From the NCBI GenBank assembly GCA_946902985.2, contig OX336392.1:17396716-17460715 (forward strand): a DNA stretch of 64,000 nt, written 5' to 3'. Of the stretch, positions 50,588 through 60,359 are shown in pieces. Positions within the stretch are counted from its first letter, which is position 1, and every line of letters begins with the position of its first letter. The notes under the pieces were generated by a model, which saw nothing but the letters and a program-made list of their open reading frames with translations, did no database searches and was not told where the DNA came from. Source of the stretch: Meconema thalassinum. Its lineage: Eukaryota; Arthropoda; Insecta; Orthoptera; Tettigoniidae. A program made the translations under genes and the position numbers.

Positions 50588-51306
50588 GCTGGCTTCAGAT
50601 ACAGTTTGTAGGTCACAGGTGTATGAGGGTCTAATCGGATGAGACGTTGGTTTCTATTCACCAGTCTTAAGGTAATATTCCTGATGTTGGTCACACTCAC
50701 AGGATGATAGAGCACCACCGACGGGTTTTCGCGGATGATATAACCACCAGGTGAAGTAACAATAAAATCATAAAGCGAATGCGAGGGATCTTGATTGATG
50801 TAGACGTCTGTAATAATATTACACGTGACAGATACGTGATGATCTTCAATTATTTTCACCGGTTGGTCAGACTTGTGTATCACGTTCGGTACTAACACTT
50901 GTGGTGAATAGCCTAACAATGACCCAATCGAATCTGGTTGAGATTTAAAATCAATCCTAAAAGAAGAAAGAATACTGCAGCGATGTGTCACGTTGTTGGC
51001 TATGAGTTCAAACTTGCGTGTCCCGTCCAGAAATGCTTTTAGACTAAATTCCTTGGCGAGAGTTGTGTAGATGTGATCGTGAATATCATCTACGGTGTAG
51101 CTGCCAGACGGTAGAGTTAACACATAGTCATCGTAGTAGAACTTATCATTGACGTCTTCAATTATGTTGCAGATTCTATTATAGCCTTCAAACGAAACAA
51201 GTCCCAGCACGTAGGGTCGTCGTCCCAATTCAATAGGAGGATAAAAGTCAACAGTTACTTCCGCACCTTGTCCGTGCACTGTAAACGTTCTACTTTCTGT
51301 TGTCAT
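50584..51306 (-). CDS. Penton-like minor capsid protein (element 2)
   Basis: Open from 51315; ATG 51306 (MTTESRTF) is favoured by alignment and by the 29-nt spacing to TATATAAG (51335-51342), identical to element 1. Intact 240 residues with DFYPPIELG, LGLVSFEGYNRI, NKFYYDDYV, DGTRKFEL, DHHVSVTCNI and HSLYDFIVTSP. Overlaps the small ORF by 4 nt. Confidence 0.8.
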   Translation of the reverse strand: MTTESRTFTVHGQGAEVTVDFYPPIELGRRPYVLGLVSFEGYNRICNIIEDVNDKFYYDDYVLTLPSGSYTVDDIHDHIYTTLAKEFSLKAFLDGTRKFELIANNVTHRCSILSSFRIDFKSQPDSIGSLLGYSPQVLVPNVIHKSDQPVKIIEDHHVSVTCNIITDVYINQDPSHSLYDFIVTSPGGYIIRENPSVVLYHPVSVTNIRNITLRLVNRNQRLIRLDPHTPVTYKLYLKPA

Positions 51307-51316
51307 AATGACCACG

Positions 51317-51667
51317 TCACCCGCCGTGCTCGGTCTTATATAGAAAAGTCAAACATAGACGACCGCACTGTTGCGTGTTAAAATTTTGCACTCGTTTCAC
51401 ATTATAGTGTATTGTTGCACTGCTTCCAAAATAGCGAACAAGCTCTGTCGGAGGAGGAAGATTTCCAAAACTGTCAAAGTACCACACGGTTCGCCCATGC
51501 TTTATGTAGGCCACATAATGCGTTCCCGGTCCATGACTGTCATCCAAATTGACAACTGCACTTTCATGGCTCCGTGGACGAGACGGTAGTTGGTTGCGCA
51601 TAAACACGCCTCGAAAGTGGGAGATCTTAAGCTGTTTTGCATATCTTATAACTTCCTCATGCGTCAT
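51317..51667 (-). CDS. Adenain-like cysteine protease (element 2)
   Basis: 116 codons from ATG 51667, but the frame is open upstream to the slippery site at 51697-51703. Catalytic features GTHYVAYI, YFDSFG and NTQQCG are present. In element 1 this domain is fused to the core protein; here it is in the -1 frame relative to it and may be reached by frameshifting, or started internally at MTHEEV. Confidence 0.82.
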   Translation of the reverse strand: MTHEEVIRYAKQLKISHFRGVFMRNQLPSRPRSHESAVVNLDDSHGPGTHYVAYIKHGRTVWYFDSFGNLPPPTELVRYFGSSATIHYNVKRVQNFNTQQCGRLCLTFLYKTEHGG

Positions 51668-51690
51668 GGCTCGTCGTGGCAGTGCATCGA

Positions 51691-52143
51691 TTAACCGTTT
51701 TTTGGCGACATGTAAATGCCGAGTCCTTTCTTGTAGGGTGCTAGCTTCATGTTCACACCTTTACCGCGCAGTGCTATGGCCTCCATAGTTTTATTATGCC
51801 TTTCACTTTCCTTCAACTGTTGCTTCGCCTCCTCAACAGCTTTCACCGTTCGTGCTACCGCACTTGCTCCTCCAAGAAGTGAACCCAGGGCTGCTAGTCC
51901 AGCAAACAGTGCAGGTAAAAATCCACCACGTTTCGGCACAGGAATAACTCGGGCACGTTTTCTAAAACGTAGTTTACTTTTGGGATTCGCATGCAATCGT
52001 GCTGCTCGGAGTGCTTTCTTAATAGCCAACTCACTATTTGTTTCTCCGCGCGAAGCTTGACGTGCCGCATGAAGAATAGCTTTAAAGCCTCCCTTTCTTG
52101 AGAACTTCTTCCTCTTCTTCACCACATATCTCTGTTTCACCAT
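51691..52143 (-). CDS. Core/pX-like basic protein (element 2)
   Basis: Open from 52191; start 52143 (MVKQRYVVKK) by alignment. Basic N-terminus, PKRGGFLPALFAGLAALGSLLGG hydrophobic segment and a charged helix KQQLKESERHN. Ends at TAA 51691-51693, two codons after A_AAA_AAC. The promoter string TGTTAGTTGTG is at about 52195 and an AT-rich TATA-like box at about 52227. Confidence 0.78.
   Translation of the reverse strand: MVKQRYVVKKRKKFSRKGGFKAILHAARQASRGETNSELAIKKALRAARLHANPKSKLRFRKRARVIPVPKRGGFLPALFAGLAALGSLLGGASAVARTVKAVEEAKQQLKESERHNKTMEAIALRGKGVNMKLAPYKKGLGIYMSPKNG
51697..51703 (-). promoter_or_regulatory. -1 ribosomal frameshift slippery heptamer A_AAA_AAC (element 2)
   Basis: On the minus strand the core frame reads CCA AAA AAC GGT TAA. 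The heptamer A AAA AAC is in exactly the zero-frame phase needed, and the -1 frame leads into the protease ORF without a stop. No clear stimulatory hairpin was found by eye. Confidence 0.45.
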
Positions 52144-52224
52144 CGCGACCAAAGAACAAGACAACCTCACACCGCAAAGTATAGAACACAACTAACACTC
52201 CTCAGGAAGGGAACCTATAATTAT

Positions 52225-53265
52225 TTATTCAATGGTGGCTGTATATTCAAGTTCTATATACAGAGGAAAATCGTTCATCGTTTTCCCCGCCTCTTTTTCT
52301 TCAGACGAGAGTTTCAAATAAAAGAATAATTTGTCTCCGGCTTTCACCGGTTGATCAATAAGTGGTTGAACACTACCGTTTAATCGTACCTCTAAATGTT
52401 TCAAATCTGGTGCATACTCAATTACACGAATGGCACCATCATACATTAAACGGTAATTGTCATACCCCGAACGTAGTATGTAGGCGAGGTTATTGGGATC
52501 TTTTACCGGTTGTTGGTTTACAATGTGAAGCAGAAATATAGAGGGTATTGATTTAATAAAAAGCGATAACCGTTGTTCCAAAAATCGTTTCGTCGTCACG
52601 TCGTGAGGTTGCACAGGATCAGCAACTTCTGCTATTCGTCTTCGCTTCATCTGTAGAGCGTTCTCCTTAATTTCCCACACCTTTTCCATTTCAGAGTTTA
52701 AAAACCGTTTTGTAGAAACATCTTGATCATCTTCAGGATCGGCCACATGCACAAGGCGTGCATTATTTGCTGTATAGCCCTTTGCAGTTAGGGTGGGCAC
52801 AATACTGAGCACCTGTTTCACCTTGTTATCTACATAGTCCTTTCGAGCAGCGTCCGTGTTGTTTGTTGGAAGAGCCAGCTGAGTGATTCGACGTTGGTGT
52901 ACGTCATAGTCCTTTGCTTCTGTTAACACCACAGCATTGGTTAACATATAGGCTTTGGTGCACACATCTTGATCGTTCACAGGATCTGCAACGCCTGTAA
53001 TACGTTTATTCTGAGCCTCATAATCTCCTTTGATACGTCGTAAGCGGTAATAATCTACATACTTTTTTGAACATGCGTCCGAGGGTAATACGGGTTCTGT
53101 TATATTGGTCAATCGCTTTCCATTAAAGTCGTAATTCCCATCTGTAGTGCGTGACAATACATTAGCATCGACATATCGTTTAGTAGCCGGATCTGTATCA
53201 TGTTTTGGATCGTTTGTCAAAGCAAATCGTTCATTTGTTTTGAGAGTTCTTCCAAAGGCGTCCAT
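52225..53265 (-). CDS. Fiber-like protein with six-repeat shaft (element 2)
   Basis: 346 residues, intact. Six shaft repeats end in ATKRYVD, ACSKKYVD, VCTKAYML, AARKDYVD, VSTKRFLN and VTTKRFLE. Then the head domain (FLLHIVNQQPV...MNDFPLYIELEYTA). Twice the shaft repeats of element 1 with a conserved head, so shaft length varies between lineages. Divergent from the ATPase. Confidence 0.72.
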   Translation of the reverse strand: MDAFGRTLKTNERFALTNDPKHDTDPATKRYVDANVLSRTTDGNYDFNGKRLTNITEPVLPSDACSKKYVDYYRLRRIKGDYEAQNKRITGVADPVNDQDVCTKAYMLTNAVVLTEAKDYDVHQRRITQLALPTNNTDAARKDYVDNKVKQVLSIVPTLTAKGYTANNARLVHVADPEDDQDVSTKRFLNSEMEKVWEIKENALQMKRRRIAEVADPVQPHDVTTKRFLEQRLSLFIKSIPSIFLLHIVNQQPVKDPNNLAYILRSGYDNYRLMYDGAIRVIEYAPDLKHLEVRLNGSVQPLIDQPVKAGDKLFFYLKLSSEEKEAGKTMNDFPLYIELEYTATIE

Positions 53266-53301
53266 GGTTACACTGGAACTGAAACACCCGTTTGCCTCAT
53301 G

Positions 53302-53339
53302 TATATAGAGACCAGCTCTTCCCCTTTCACATTTAGTTG
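53302..53339. promoter_or_regulatory. Divergent promoter between fiber and ATPase (element 2)
   Basis: TATATAG at 53302 and TTAGTTG at 53333 (31 nt apart), ATPase ATG 53342. On the other strand TCAGTT lies upstream of the fiber ATG 53265. Confidence 0.6.
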
Positions 53340-53341
53340 AT

Positions 53342-54033
53342 ATGCAGATTATTAAGCAACAACATTCACTTCCGGTGGGAGACTTGGTTTCACACCTCTT
53401 CTCAACATCGTCCGAACAACGTCATGGATCACTCTTCCCATCCTCCATTCGCTGTCTCATCGCCGGCCCGTCGGGATGTGGAAAAACCAATCTTCTGCTT
53501 ACCCTCATCACCTCCTTAAACGGAGTGCGCTTTCAAAATATCTATATTTTTGCCAAATCGCTGTGTCAACCGCTGTATGTGTTCTTGGAACAGGTCATGT
53601 CAGGTCTGCGCAACATGGGCTACTTCACATTCGCAGCACACGAAGATGTCATTTCTCCAGACAATGTTCGCCCCCATTCGCTTATGATTTTTGACGATGT
53701 GGCCACAGAACGACAGGGTATTATTCAGGCTTACTTTAGCATGGACGTCATAAATATATTGATTGTTTTTATCTCGCTCAAACCTATTCGCGAATACCAA
53801 AACAGTTGATTCGTGACAATGCCAACGTGATTGTTCTCTTCCGACAGGATGAGCGCAACATGCATCACGTCTACGATGATCACGTGAACCCAGACATGAC
53901 CTTTCAAGCCTTTACACAGTTGTGTGCCATGTGTTGGAACGCTCATCACCACAGTTGTCTTGTTATTGATAAGCAGAGCAACATCAACAATGGACGCTAC
54001 CGCATGGGATTTGATCATTTCATTCGTATTTAA
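53342..54033 (+). pseudogene. FtsK/HerA-type DNA packaging ATPase (element 2), one frameshift
   Basis: ORFs 53342-53809 and 53806-54033 together match the element 1 ATPase. Walker A GPSGCGKT and Walker B SLMIFDDV are present. One base appears lost near 53742, just after AYFSM, so the Q-T-Y and RDNANVIVLFRQ region is in the next frame. Not a homopolymer site. Confidence 0.88.
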
Positions 54034-54074
54034 GTAGCTGCATTGCTTTTCTGAACATCATTAGTTCAGATGTC

Positions 54075-55043
54075 ATGGCGACAACAGGGAGTCAATTAAA
54101 AAAGCACATAATCCGTGCACGAAATAGCATTCGACAAAAGTTTCGCTATCTAAAACGTGCACATGCCGACAGTGAACTGTTTGTCGAAAAACATTTGAAG
54201 TCACCTCTGGAAGCTGTGTTGAAAGGAACATCAAAACCTAGTACACGCTCAAAAGAAACACAAACAATTGAAGAGGAGGAAGAAAATGATGAAGAACCTG
54301 AGGATGTTTTTTCTCCATTGCTTCCGTCTTCTAGCTCCAAAGAATCACCGCTGCCCCAGTTTTTGAAAACATCAATAATTGCTGAAACACCCACTAGACT
54401 CAAAGAAAAGCAGCCTACTCTTAAAGAAATATTAAATACGCCCGAACAATATGTGCGGTTAAAATCCATTTTACTACAAAATTATGGTGCGTTGGTTACT
54501 CCCTTCCTTGAAGATCTTTTTACTAAGAAAACTGATACTACCTATGGTGTTCGCTATGAAAACAATAGATTTCGAATTGGCGATTCACCAATCAAGATAA
54601 GTGACAATGTTTTGATTGTTAAAACAGTTCGTTATAAATTGACGCCAGGTCTTTTAGAACTTTTATTTTCACGTACACCTTCTACCGAGAACTATGATAA
54701 AGAAGATCTTGAAAAGTATAAAGACATCTTGATTGCTACAAATCGTTTTAGGCGTAATTATAAACGTTCTGAAGCAGTAAATGCTAATAAGAGCTTCAAA
54801 TATAAAACCATCATATCAAAATTGTTTCCCACCTATGCAAGTGTTCGCCGTGCAAATTCAGCGTCCGGTATCACGTTTAATACTTTGAAACCATTCATCG
54901 ATTTCGCCTATTGGAACAATCCAAATAAGTTGGTTAAACGTCTGCAACTGTTGCGTGCATCAGAACAGGCTGGTCATACCGGACACGAGGCGGAAGTTTT
55001 AGAAATAGAAGAGGAGCTTCGTCATGCTGGCATTATTGTCTAA
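54075..55043 (+). CDS. Conserved Polinton protein of unknown function (element 2; DUF8207-like)
   Basis: 322 residues, intact; same layout as element 1: basic helical N-terminus, acidic linker EEEEENDEEPED, domain TTYGVRYENNRFRIGDS, YKLTPGLLELLFSRTPS and EDLEKYKDILIATN, C-terminal GHTGHEAEVLEIEEEL. Stop and the next ATG overlap (TAATG at 55041-55045). Confidence 0.75.
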   Translation: MATTGSQLKKHIIRARNSIRQKFRYLKRAHADSELFVEKHLKSPLEAVLKGTSKPSTRSKETQTIEEEEENDEEPEDVFSPLLPSSSSKESPLPQFLKTSIIAETPTRLKEKQPTLKEILNTPEQYVRLKSILLQNYGALVTPFLEDLFTKKTDTTYGVRYENNRFRIGDSPIKISDNVLIVKTVRYKLTPGLLELLFSRTPSTENYDKEDLEKYKDILIATNRFRRNYKRSEAVNANKSFKYKTIISKLFPTYASVRRANSASGITFNTLKPFIDFAYWNNPNKLVKRLQLLRASEQAGHTGHEAEVLEIEEELRHAGIIV

Positions 55044-56098
55044 TGAGTCAACGTGTTCATACACCCTCGCCTGTTAAGGCTGGCATTGCTCGCGAGTTGC
55101 ATAGACCAGCTCGTCGTCTCTACCATCGTCGTCATGTCATCACACGGGGCGTTGACGATCTTTGGCAAGCTGATCTGGTTGAAATGATTCCCTATGCCAA
55201 AGCTAACAACGGGGTCAACTATCTGCTCACCGTCATCGACGTTTATTCCAAAATGGCATTTGTTGAACCTGTTCGGAATAAATCTGCACAACTGGTCACC
55301 GCTGCATTCAAGACCATCGTTCAGCGGTCAAGACGACAACCTCGTTTGCTTCAAACAGATCAAGGCAAAGAATTTTTCAACAAGACTTTTTCCGCTTATC
55401 TCAAATCACTTGACATCCATCACTATTCCACTTTTAGCAATCTAAAGGCAAGTGTTGTAGAACGTTTCAACCGCACACTCAAGACGCGCATGTGGGAACA
55501 ATTTACAGCAAGAGGATCCTATCGCTGGCTTGAACTTGTAGGCGACCTGGTGACACGTTACAACAACACTAAACATAGAACCATCAAAATGAAACCACGC
55601 CTTGTAACCAAGAACATTGCGCAATTGGATCGCATTCATCACAAAATCAAAACAGTAGATCCACGACGTCATCAATTACGTATTGGTGATTATGTGCGCA
55701 TCAGTAAACATAAAACAATCTTCGCCAAAGGATACACACCAAACTGGAGCACAGAAATATTTCGTATTCGCAAGGTAAAACTTTCTAATCCAGTTGTTTA
55801 TTTACTTGATGACCTCAACAAGCAGCCAATCCAAGGAGGATTCTACATGGAGGAACTGCAAAGGACGCAATATCCCAAGCATTATCTTGTTGAAAAAATT
55901 GTACAAAAACGTGGCAATAAACTTTTTGTTAAGTGGCTAGGTTTTAATGCCACATATAATTCATGGATTAATAAATCAGATCTGGTGTACACCTTCTTGT
56001 TTTTATTTCATGTCGAGCTGGCCGACTCAACATGCTATGCGATTTGTATCCTACCCCCACCCTACCATTTACAGGAAATACTACACCTGATTCATTGA
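55043..56098 (+). CDS. DDE integrase with chromodomain-like end and C-terminal extension (element 2)
   Basis: 351 residues. WQADLVEM, QTDQGKEF and VVERFNRT supply the three acids. The chromodomain-like segment is HYLVEKIVQK...VKWLGFNATYNSWI. Element 1 stops five residues later; here the frame runs about 38 residues further (FLFLFHVELADS...) into the TIR, consistent with stop loss. The core is intact. Confidence 0.93.
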   Translation: MSQRVHTPSPVKAGIARELHRPARRLYHRRHVITRGVDDLWQADLVEMIPYAKANNGVNYLLTVIDVYSKMAFVEPVRNKSAQLVTAAFKTIVQRSRRQPRLLQTDQGKEFFNKTFSAYLKSLDIHHYSTFSNLKASVVERFNRTLKTRMWEQFTARGSYRWLELVGDLVTRYNNTKHRTIKMKPRLVTKNIAQLDRIHHKIKTVDPRRHQLRIGDYVRISKHKTIFAKGYTPNWSTEIFRIRKVKLSNPVVYLLDDLNKQPIQGGFYMEELQRTQYPKHYLVEKIVQKRGNKLFVKWLGFNATYNSWINKSDLVYTFLFLFHVELADSTCYAICILPPPYHLQEILHLIH

Positions 56099-56812
56099 CG
56101 TTTGTTTACCATTGAGCACATTCAACAACCAGTTCATTCCCCCTCTCCCTCAATTCCATTCACTACTCCCGATACCATTGATGTTTGTTTACCATTGAGC
56201 GCTTTCAACCCCATCTTGTTTGTCTCTCAGACCCATTCACACCTAACCAACCTACCACGTCAGGGTTCAACAACCACCGCCATCCACCGCCATTCATGTT
56301 TTCCATTCAAAACACTCCCGTCCATGACCTACCTCACATCCCGTAATCTGCTGTGACGTCACACACACCAGTTGACCGTTCAAATCTGACGATTCATTCA
56401 CCGACAAAGATTCGGAAACCTTCGGCAACACTCGGATCTCATCGGGCATAAGGCAAAGCTATATAGCCCAGGATAATATCAGAGAAGGCGCTCAGTCCAA
56501 GAGAGAGACTGGGTCGAGGAGGGTCTCGTGCAGAGCCTCTTCCATCCTTCCCCCCTCGTCCCCCACCCCACCCTTCCCTCCCCCTCCCTCCCACCCCATC
56601 CCCCACTCCTCCCCCTCCACCCACACCCCCTCAAACCGGTTCCTGGACCCTCCAAGGTTTGTTTACCTTCCGGGGTCCCGGCGACCTTGGGGGTCAATGA
56701 CCTACCTCAAGGTCATTGACCATGACCTACCTCAAGGTCATTGACCTTGCCACGCCCCCCTCATTTGCATAAATAACGGTATTTGAAGCAGAACCCTCCT
56801 TGCTCCTCTACT
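55985..56812. repeat. Right terminal inverted repeat of Polinton 2
   Basis: Mirror of the left TIR. Its inner edge overlaps the extended 3' end of the integrase ORF, and it carries the C-rich complement of the G-run at about 56538-56640. Confidence 0.93.
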
Positions 56813-57026
56813 CTTGATGATCCAGATGGGAATTTAGCTCATCCTACAAATGAAGGAGACTCGTGAAGACTGCGGGCACGACCTGGATGTGAAGTCTCTG
56901 AACAGTATAATAGAAATTATCTCAGTACAGATGGTTCCTTGCTAAGGCCGAACCAGGCTGTAACAGAAAATGTAGCCGGTATTTGCCGTGATAATGTTGT
57001 TAAACAATAAACTATAATAATAATAA
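56813..57026 (+). mobile_element. R4/Dong-like LINE, right part and 3' UTR
   Basis: Starts with the duplicated CTTGAT. The reading frame continues 17 codons to TGA 56864-56866, followed by a UTR ending in AATAAACTATAATAATAATAAC. Confidence 0.75.
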
Positions 57027-57837
57027 CAGAGGAGGTGGTAATATGTAACCCAACTTTGTTTTTAAGCCATACAGCCTATCTTAGACAATAACAATATTAA
57101 TTTTATTGAATACCAATGATATAGTCTACAGTTTGTGATATGCCCCTCGAATCTGACGGAAACTCCAATACAGATTACCTGTGAGACGTTAGTTACGGTA
57201 CATGTATTGTGACGTGTTGAGGCAGTTTCACAGGCAGCTGACCAGACAGAGTTTCCTGGCCGCAACCCTAGGTCGCCTCAAGGGAGGGGTCGCAACAATA
57301 GTAGCGCTGTGAGTCAGGCAGGCCATTGACACAAGAATGTTCTCTTTTCTCTTTCTCGAAACCGCTATATCACAAGCATCACGCAATAGCTCTGAGGCGA
57401 GCGAGAATTGCTGGAGAAGTCACCACAGGTATAAATGACCCTCGAAGGACTGCTGTCACGCGGGGAGGGTGGAGGTGCGGGAGACACTCCCCTCCCCCCG
57501 AAAAATAAATATAACAAAAACAAATAAACAAGAAAAAAACCGGTGGTAGGCAGTTACGACAGAGTGGAGTAGCGGATCCAACTAATGCGAAGTTGTGGAA
57601 ATAAACGTCGATATATAATGCAGAGTACTAAAGAGACATTTCCTCTCAAGGTACAGTGTAAATACATTCAGTGACTAATAATTGTATGAAGTGTGTGTGC
57701 GTGAGTGGGCCTAATTTGTATTAATTTTGATTAGTGTAAGGCATAGCAAATAAAAAAATAGTGTAGACTTACTATATGCCTGACCTGTTATTCAACGAAC
57801 CCTAAAAACGTAACAATATATTCAACGCATCTTCTAG
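57027..57837. other. Unassigned host sequence
   Basis: No gene is supported. A TATAAATGACCC occurs at 57431 without a convincing downstream ORF. Confidence 0.35.
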
Positions 57838-58143
57838 ATCTCCAGATTCACCGAAAACAGACTAGCTTACGTAATAGCCAACGAATCATTCTTCCTGGAT
57901 GACAGCAAAACCACCTTCAGCCTACAGGACACACCTGCCTCCATCTTCGTCCCAGAGTTCAAACATGAATATACAAGATTCGCCGCCCACGGCTTTCACT
58001 GGAAGATCTGCACGACTGACGGCCACCACACAACGGATGACAACTGCAAGTCCCAACTGTGTGGAATGAAATGTACTCAGTACCAGCTGAGGAACTGCTC
58101 TGAAAGGGCTGCTACACTCGCCAATTACGCCACAGACCTGTAA
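57838..58143 (+). CDS. Possible 3'-terminal exon of an unknown gene
   Basis: 101 codons open from a CTTCTAG acceptor-like site to TAA 58141-58143, with balanced, GC-richer codon use than its surroundings. The product has regularly spaced cysteines (KICTT, DNCKS, LCGMKC, RNCSE). No ATG start and no family recognised; it could be part of a mobile element. Confidence 0.35.
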   Translation: MSRFTENRLAYVIANESFFLDDSKTTFSLQDTPASIFVPEFKHEYTRFAAHGFHWKICTTDGHHTTDDNCKSQLCGMKCTQYQLRNCSERAATLANYATDL

Positions 58144-58485
58144 ATTCAGGTCAACACGCCATATCTGCACAATGTGCTTTGTATATATATATTTAGGGAA
58201 GAAATGCATTTACGCACAGAGTGTCGGGCTCCTGCTCCGGAGTAGCAGACTACCGACTAAAACTCCCCCCATTACTTCTGAACACTAGCCTGGAACCGTT
58301 TAGCACATTACTTCAGGCTAGAGTCAATTTATATTTTCCCGTAGGGCTCTCTTCCGTAATGCAGTGGCGATCCAGATCCGTCTTCTTTGTTCGGAGGATA
58401 TCTTCAACAAAACTTGGCTACATGTTTCCAATGTTCTTCATTTTGTAGCATTACCGCAACAATGTTGTCCGGGGATATCTCTACA
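58144..58485. other. Unassigned host sequence
   Basis: Nothing recognised apart from short shadow ORFs. Confidence 0.35.
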
Positions 58486-59090
58486 TCAATTTGATCTTGA
58501 AGAGTGCCTATTTTGGACCCACCGTCCACAAGAGAAGAAGGTGTGATTAGCATTATCTAATTCGTTGATACAGTAGATACAATCTGGTGAATCCACCTTC
58601 CCCATCTTCTTAAGATAGGGACAGAAGTACCCATGGCCAGTCAAGAACTGAGTGAGATAGTAACCACCCTCACCATGTTTCCTCTCTGTCCAAACCTGCA
58701 CCTGAGGGATCATTCTCTTAGTCCATTGCCTTTGATCTCCTTGCTCCCATTTGATCTGCCAATTTTGAAAGGTTTGTACTCTTGCCGATCGTCTTGCATT
58801 TTGTAAACTCATATCAGATTTCCTCAAGTAAATGTTCTTGCGTTCTTTCGCAAGAAAAAAATCGGAATAATCCCGGCAATAACGAGAACTGCTTCCTCAG
58901 AGACCGTGCGATATGCAGATGCCAAGCGCAAAGCACCTCTGCCCTTGCACTTGCGCCAGTGACTTCCTATAAATTTCCTTATCCAGGGCATCCGCCCATA
59001 TTTCCGCTCCATAAGGCAGAAATGAATGGATGGCTGTCATCAATAGTCTCCTCTTACTAGATTTTGGCCCACCAACATTGGCCATGAGCC
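58486..59090 (-). pseudogene. R1-like LINE reverse transcriptase C-terminus, frameshifted
   Basis: From right to left: GGPKSSKRRLLMTAIHSFLPYGAEIWAD, AYRTVSEEAVLVIAGIIPI and GYYLTQFLTGHGYFCPYL with a Cys/His end (CIYC...HTFFSC). The frame changes twice. Typical of R1/I-type LINE ends with a CCHC knuckle. Flanked on the right by an AAT microsatellite (59092-59117). Confidence 0.75.
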
Positions 59091-59234
59091 AATAATAATA
59101 ATAATAATAATAATAATAGTCTAATAATAATCGTCATGGGAAAATCAAGCGGGTTGTGAAATTTAAGCATCTTGGTGAATGTATAGGCCCTACGATGTCC
59201 GAAAACGAGGCTTTTGCGTCACGCTTGAATAAAA

Positions 59235-59660
59235 TTGAAACTAAGAATGTGTACAACAAAACATCTCAAACACTACTGCACGGTCATCCGGCCAGAAGCT
59301 GTGTATGCAGCGGAGTGTCTCGCCATGAATAAAAAAGGCATAATGGAAAAACTGGAGACCAAGGAAAGGAAGATTTTGAGCAAAATCCTGGGCTGCGTCA
59401 ATGAACACGGCGAGTTCAGAAGACGCCGCAACCAAGAATTGTATACACACGTAGAGAAAATAACTGACGTGATGAGGAAAAGGAGTTCTTTTTATGGACA
59501 TATAACCCGAATGAAATCAACACGGTTATCCAACCGACTTTTTGCTTTTCTCTGTGAGAAAGATACAAAGGGGACTTGGTTCAGTGAAGTAGAGAAATAT
59601 CTGTCGGAGATTGGGATAACATGTGAAGATATCCAGGAGCGTGGCCCACTTAGGGAATAA
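59235..59660 (+). pseudogene. LINE reverse transcriptase C-terminal fragment
   Basis: 141 codons: AVYAAECLAMNKKG, ETKERKILSKILG and MRKRSSFYGHITRM match the end of another arthropod LINE ORF2. Homologous non-ORF sequence appears to start near 59130 and end near 59790. Confidence 0.7.
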
Positions 59661-59790
59661 CTTCAAGAACATCGGAGTTTTCAACCTAAGCTGAAACTAA
59701 AAACCGGGTAGGCGTGAACGACAGAGAGAAAGGCGCAACATCGATTGCGAATGAAAGAGCACTGGGCCAACATTAAAATGCAGAAGAAAC

Positions 59791-60359
59791 AGTTAACATG
59801 ACGTGGTCCTTGGTTGGCCGTAACGAAGGAATAATAATAATAAGGTATATTCAACGTGCTTGCAAGAGGAATATAATATCAACATTTGTTATCAAATTGA
59901 TATTTTTCTATTTCATTTGTAGCCTACTGGATCATGTTGCTGTACAATAAAATTTTAACATATTAAAAGCGATAAATAGAAAGTTAAATTATAAACAATT
60001 AATAACATTAACACCTTCAGTATGCCAAAATGTTCGTTAGCTATGTCAAAGAAGAACAAAATTACTTCTGTGACGGTCGGGGCACGGCACAAAGAGCTCG
60101 CTGATGAGTCTGACTTGGTGCACCCTGACGAAACCTCACAAAAAACGCACAGCAAGAACGTAGATGATTTGCTGAGTTTTAATTACGTGACCGTGAAGTT
60201 GTATTGCCATGATCTATTGAACTGCTCATTGAGACAGTTAGTTATTATTGTTTTAAGGGGCGGAACTACGAGGTTATCTGCCCCTATAAATTAACCAGCA
60301 TGATGAAACGCACATTCTGTTGCATAATTATTTAGCATTGTATTAATGTAGGGCAGGCT
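59791..60359. other. Unassigned host sequence
   Basis: A 90-codon ORF (60022-60294) has a Ser/Lys-rich start but no recognisable domain and ends in SINE-like sequence. No call. Confidence 0.3.

Larger units (their letters stand above)
36595..56812. mobile_element. Polinton/Maverick (adintovirus-like) element 2
   Basis: 20.2 kb, termini AGTAGAGGAG (36595) and CTCCTCTACT (56812), flanked by CTTGAT (36589-36594 and 56813-56818). It carries the same gene order as element 1 plus an OB-fold-like gene and a likely spliced acidic gene. About 3.9 kb of the left part (38116-42038) is filled by SINEs, a LINE fragment and a 332-bp array. Lesions: two A-run frameshifts in PolB (~44372-44382 and ~46607-46614), a 1-nt loss in the ATPase (~53742), a -1 shift at a slippery site in core/protease (51697-51703) and an integrase extension past the usual stop. 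Terminal decamers differ from element 1 at one base, so the two are related lineages. Confidence 0.95.

Noticed and set aside
57922..58209. 95-codon minus ORF
   Set aside because: Antisense to a better plus-strand exon candidate (57838-58143) with more coding-like codon use.
60022..60294. 90-codon plus ORF as a host gene
   Set aside because: No domain, no splice support and it runs into SINE-like sequence.
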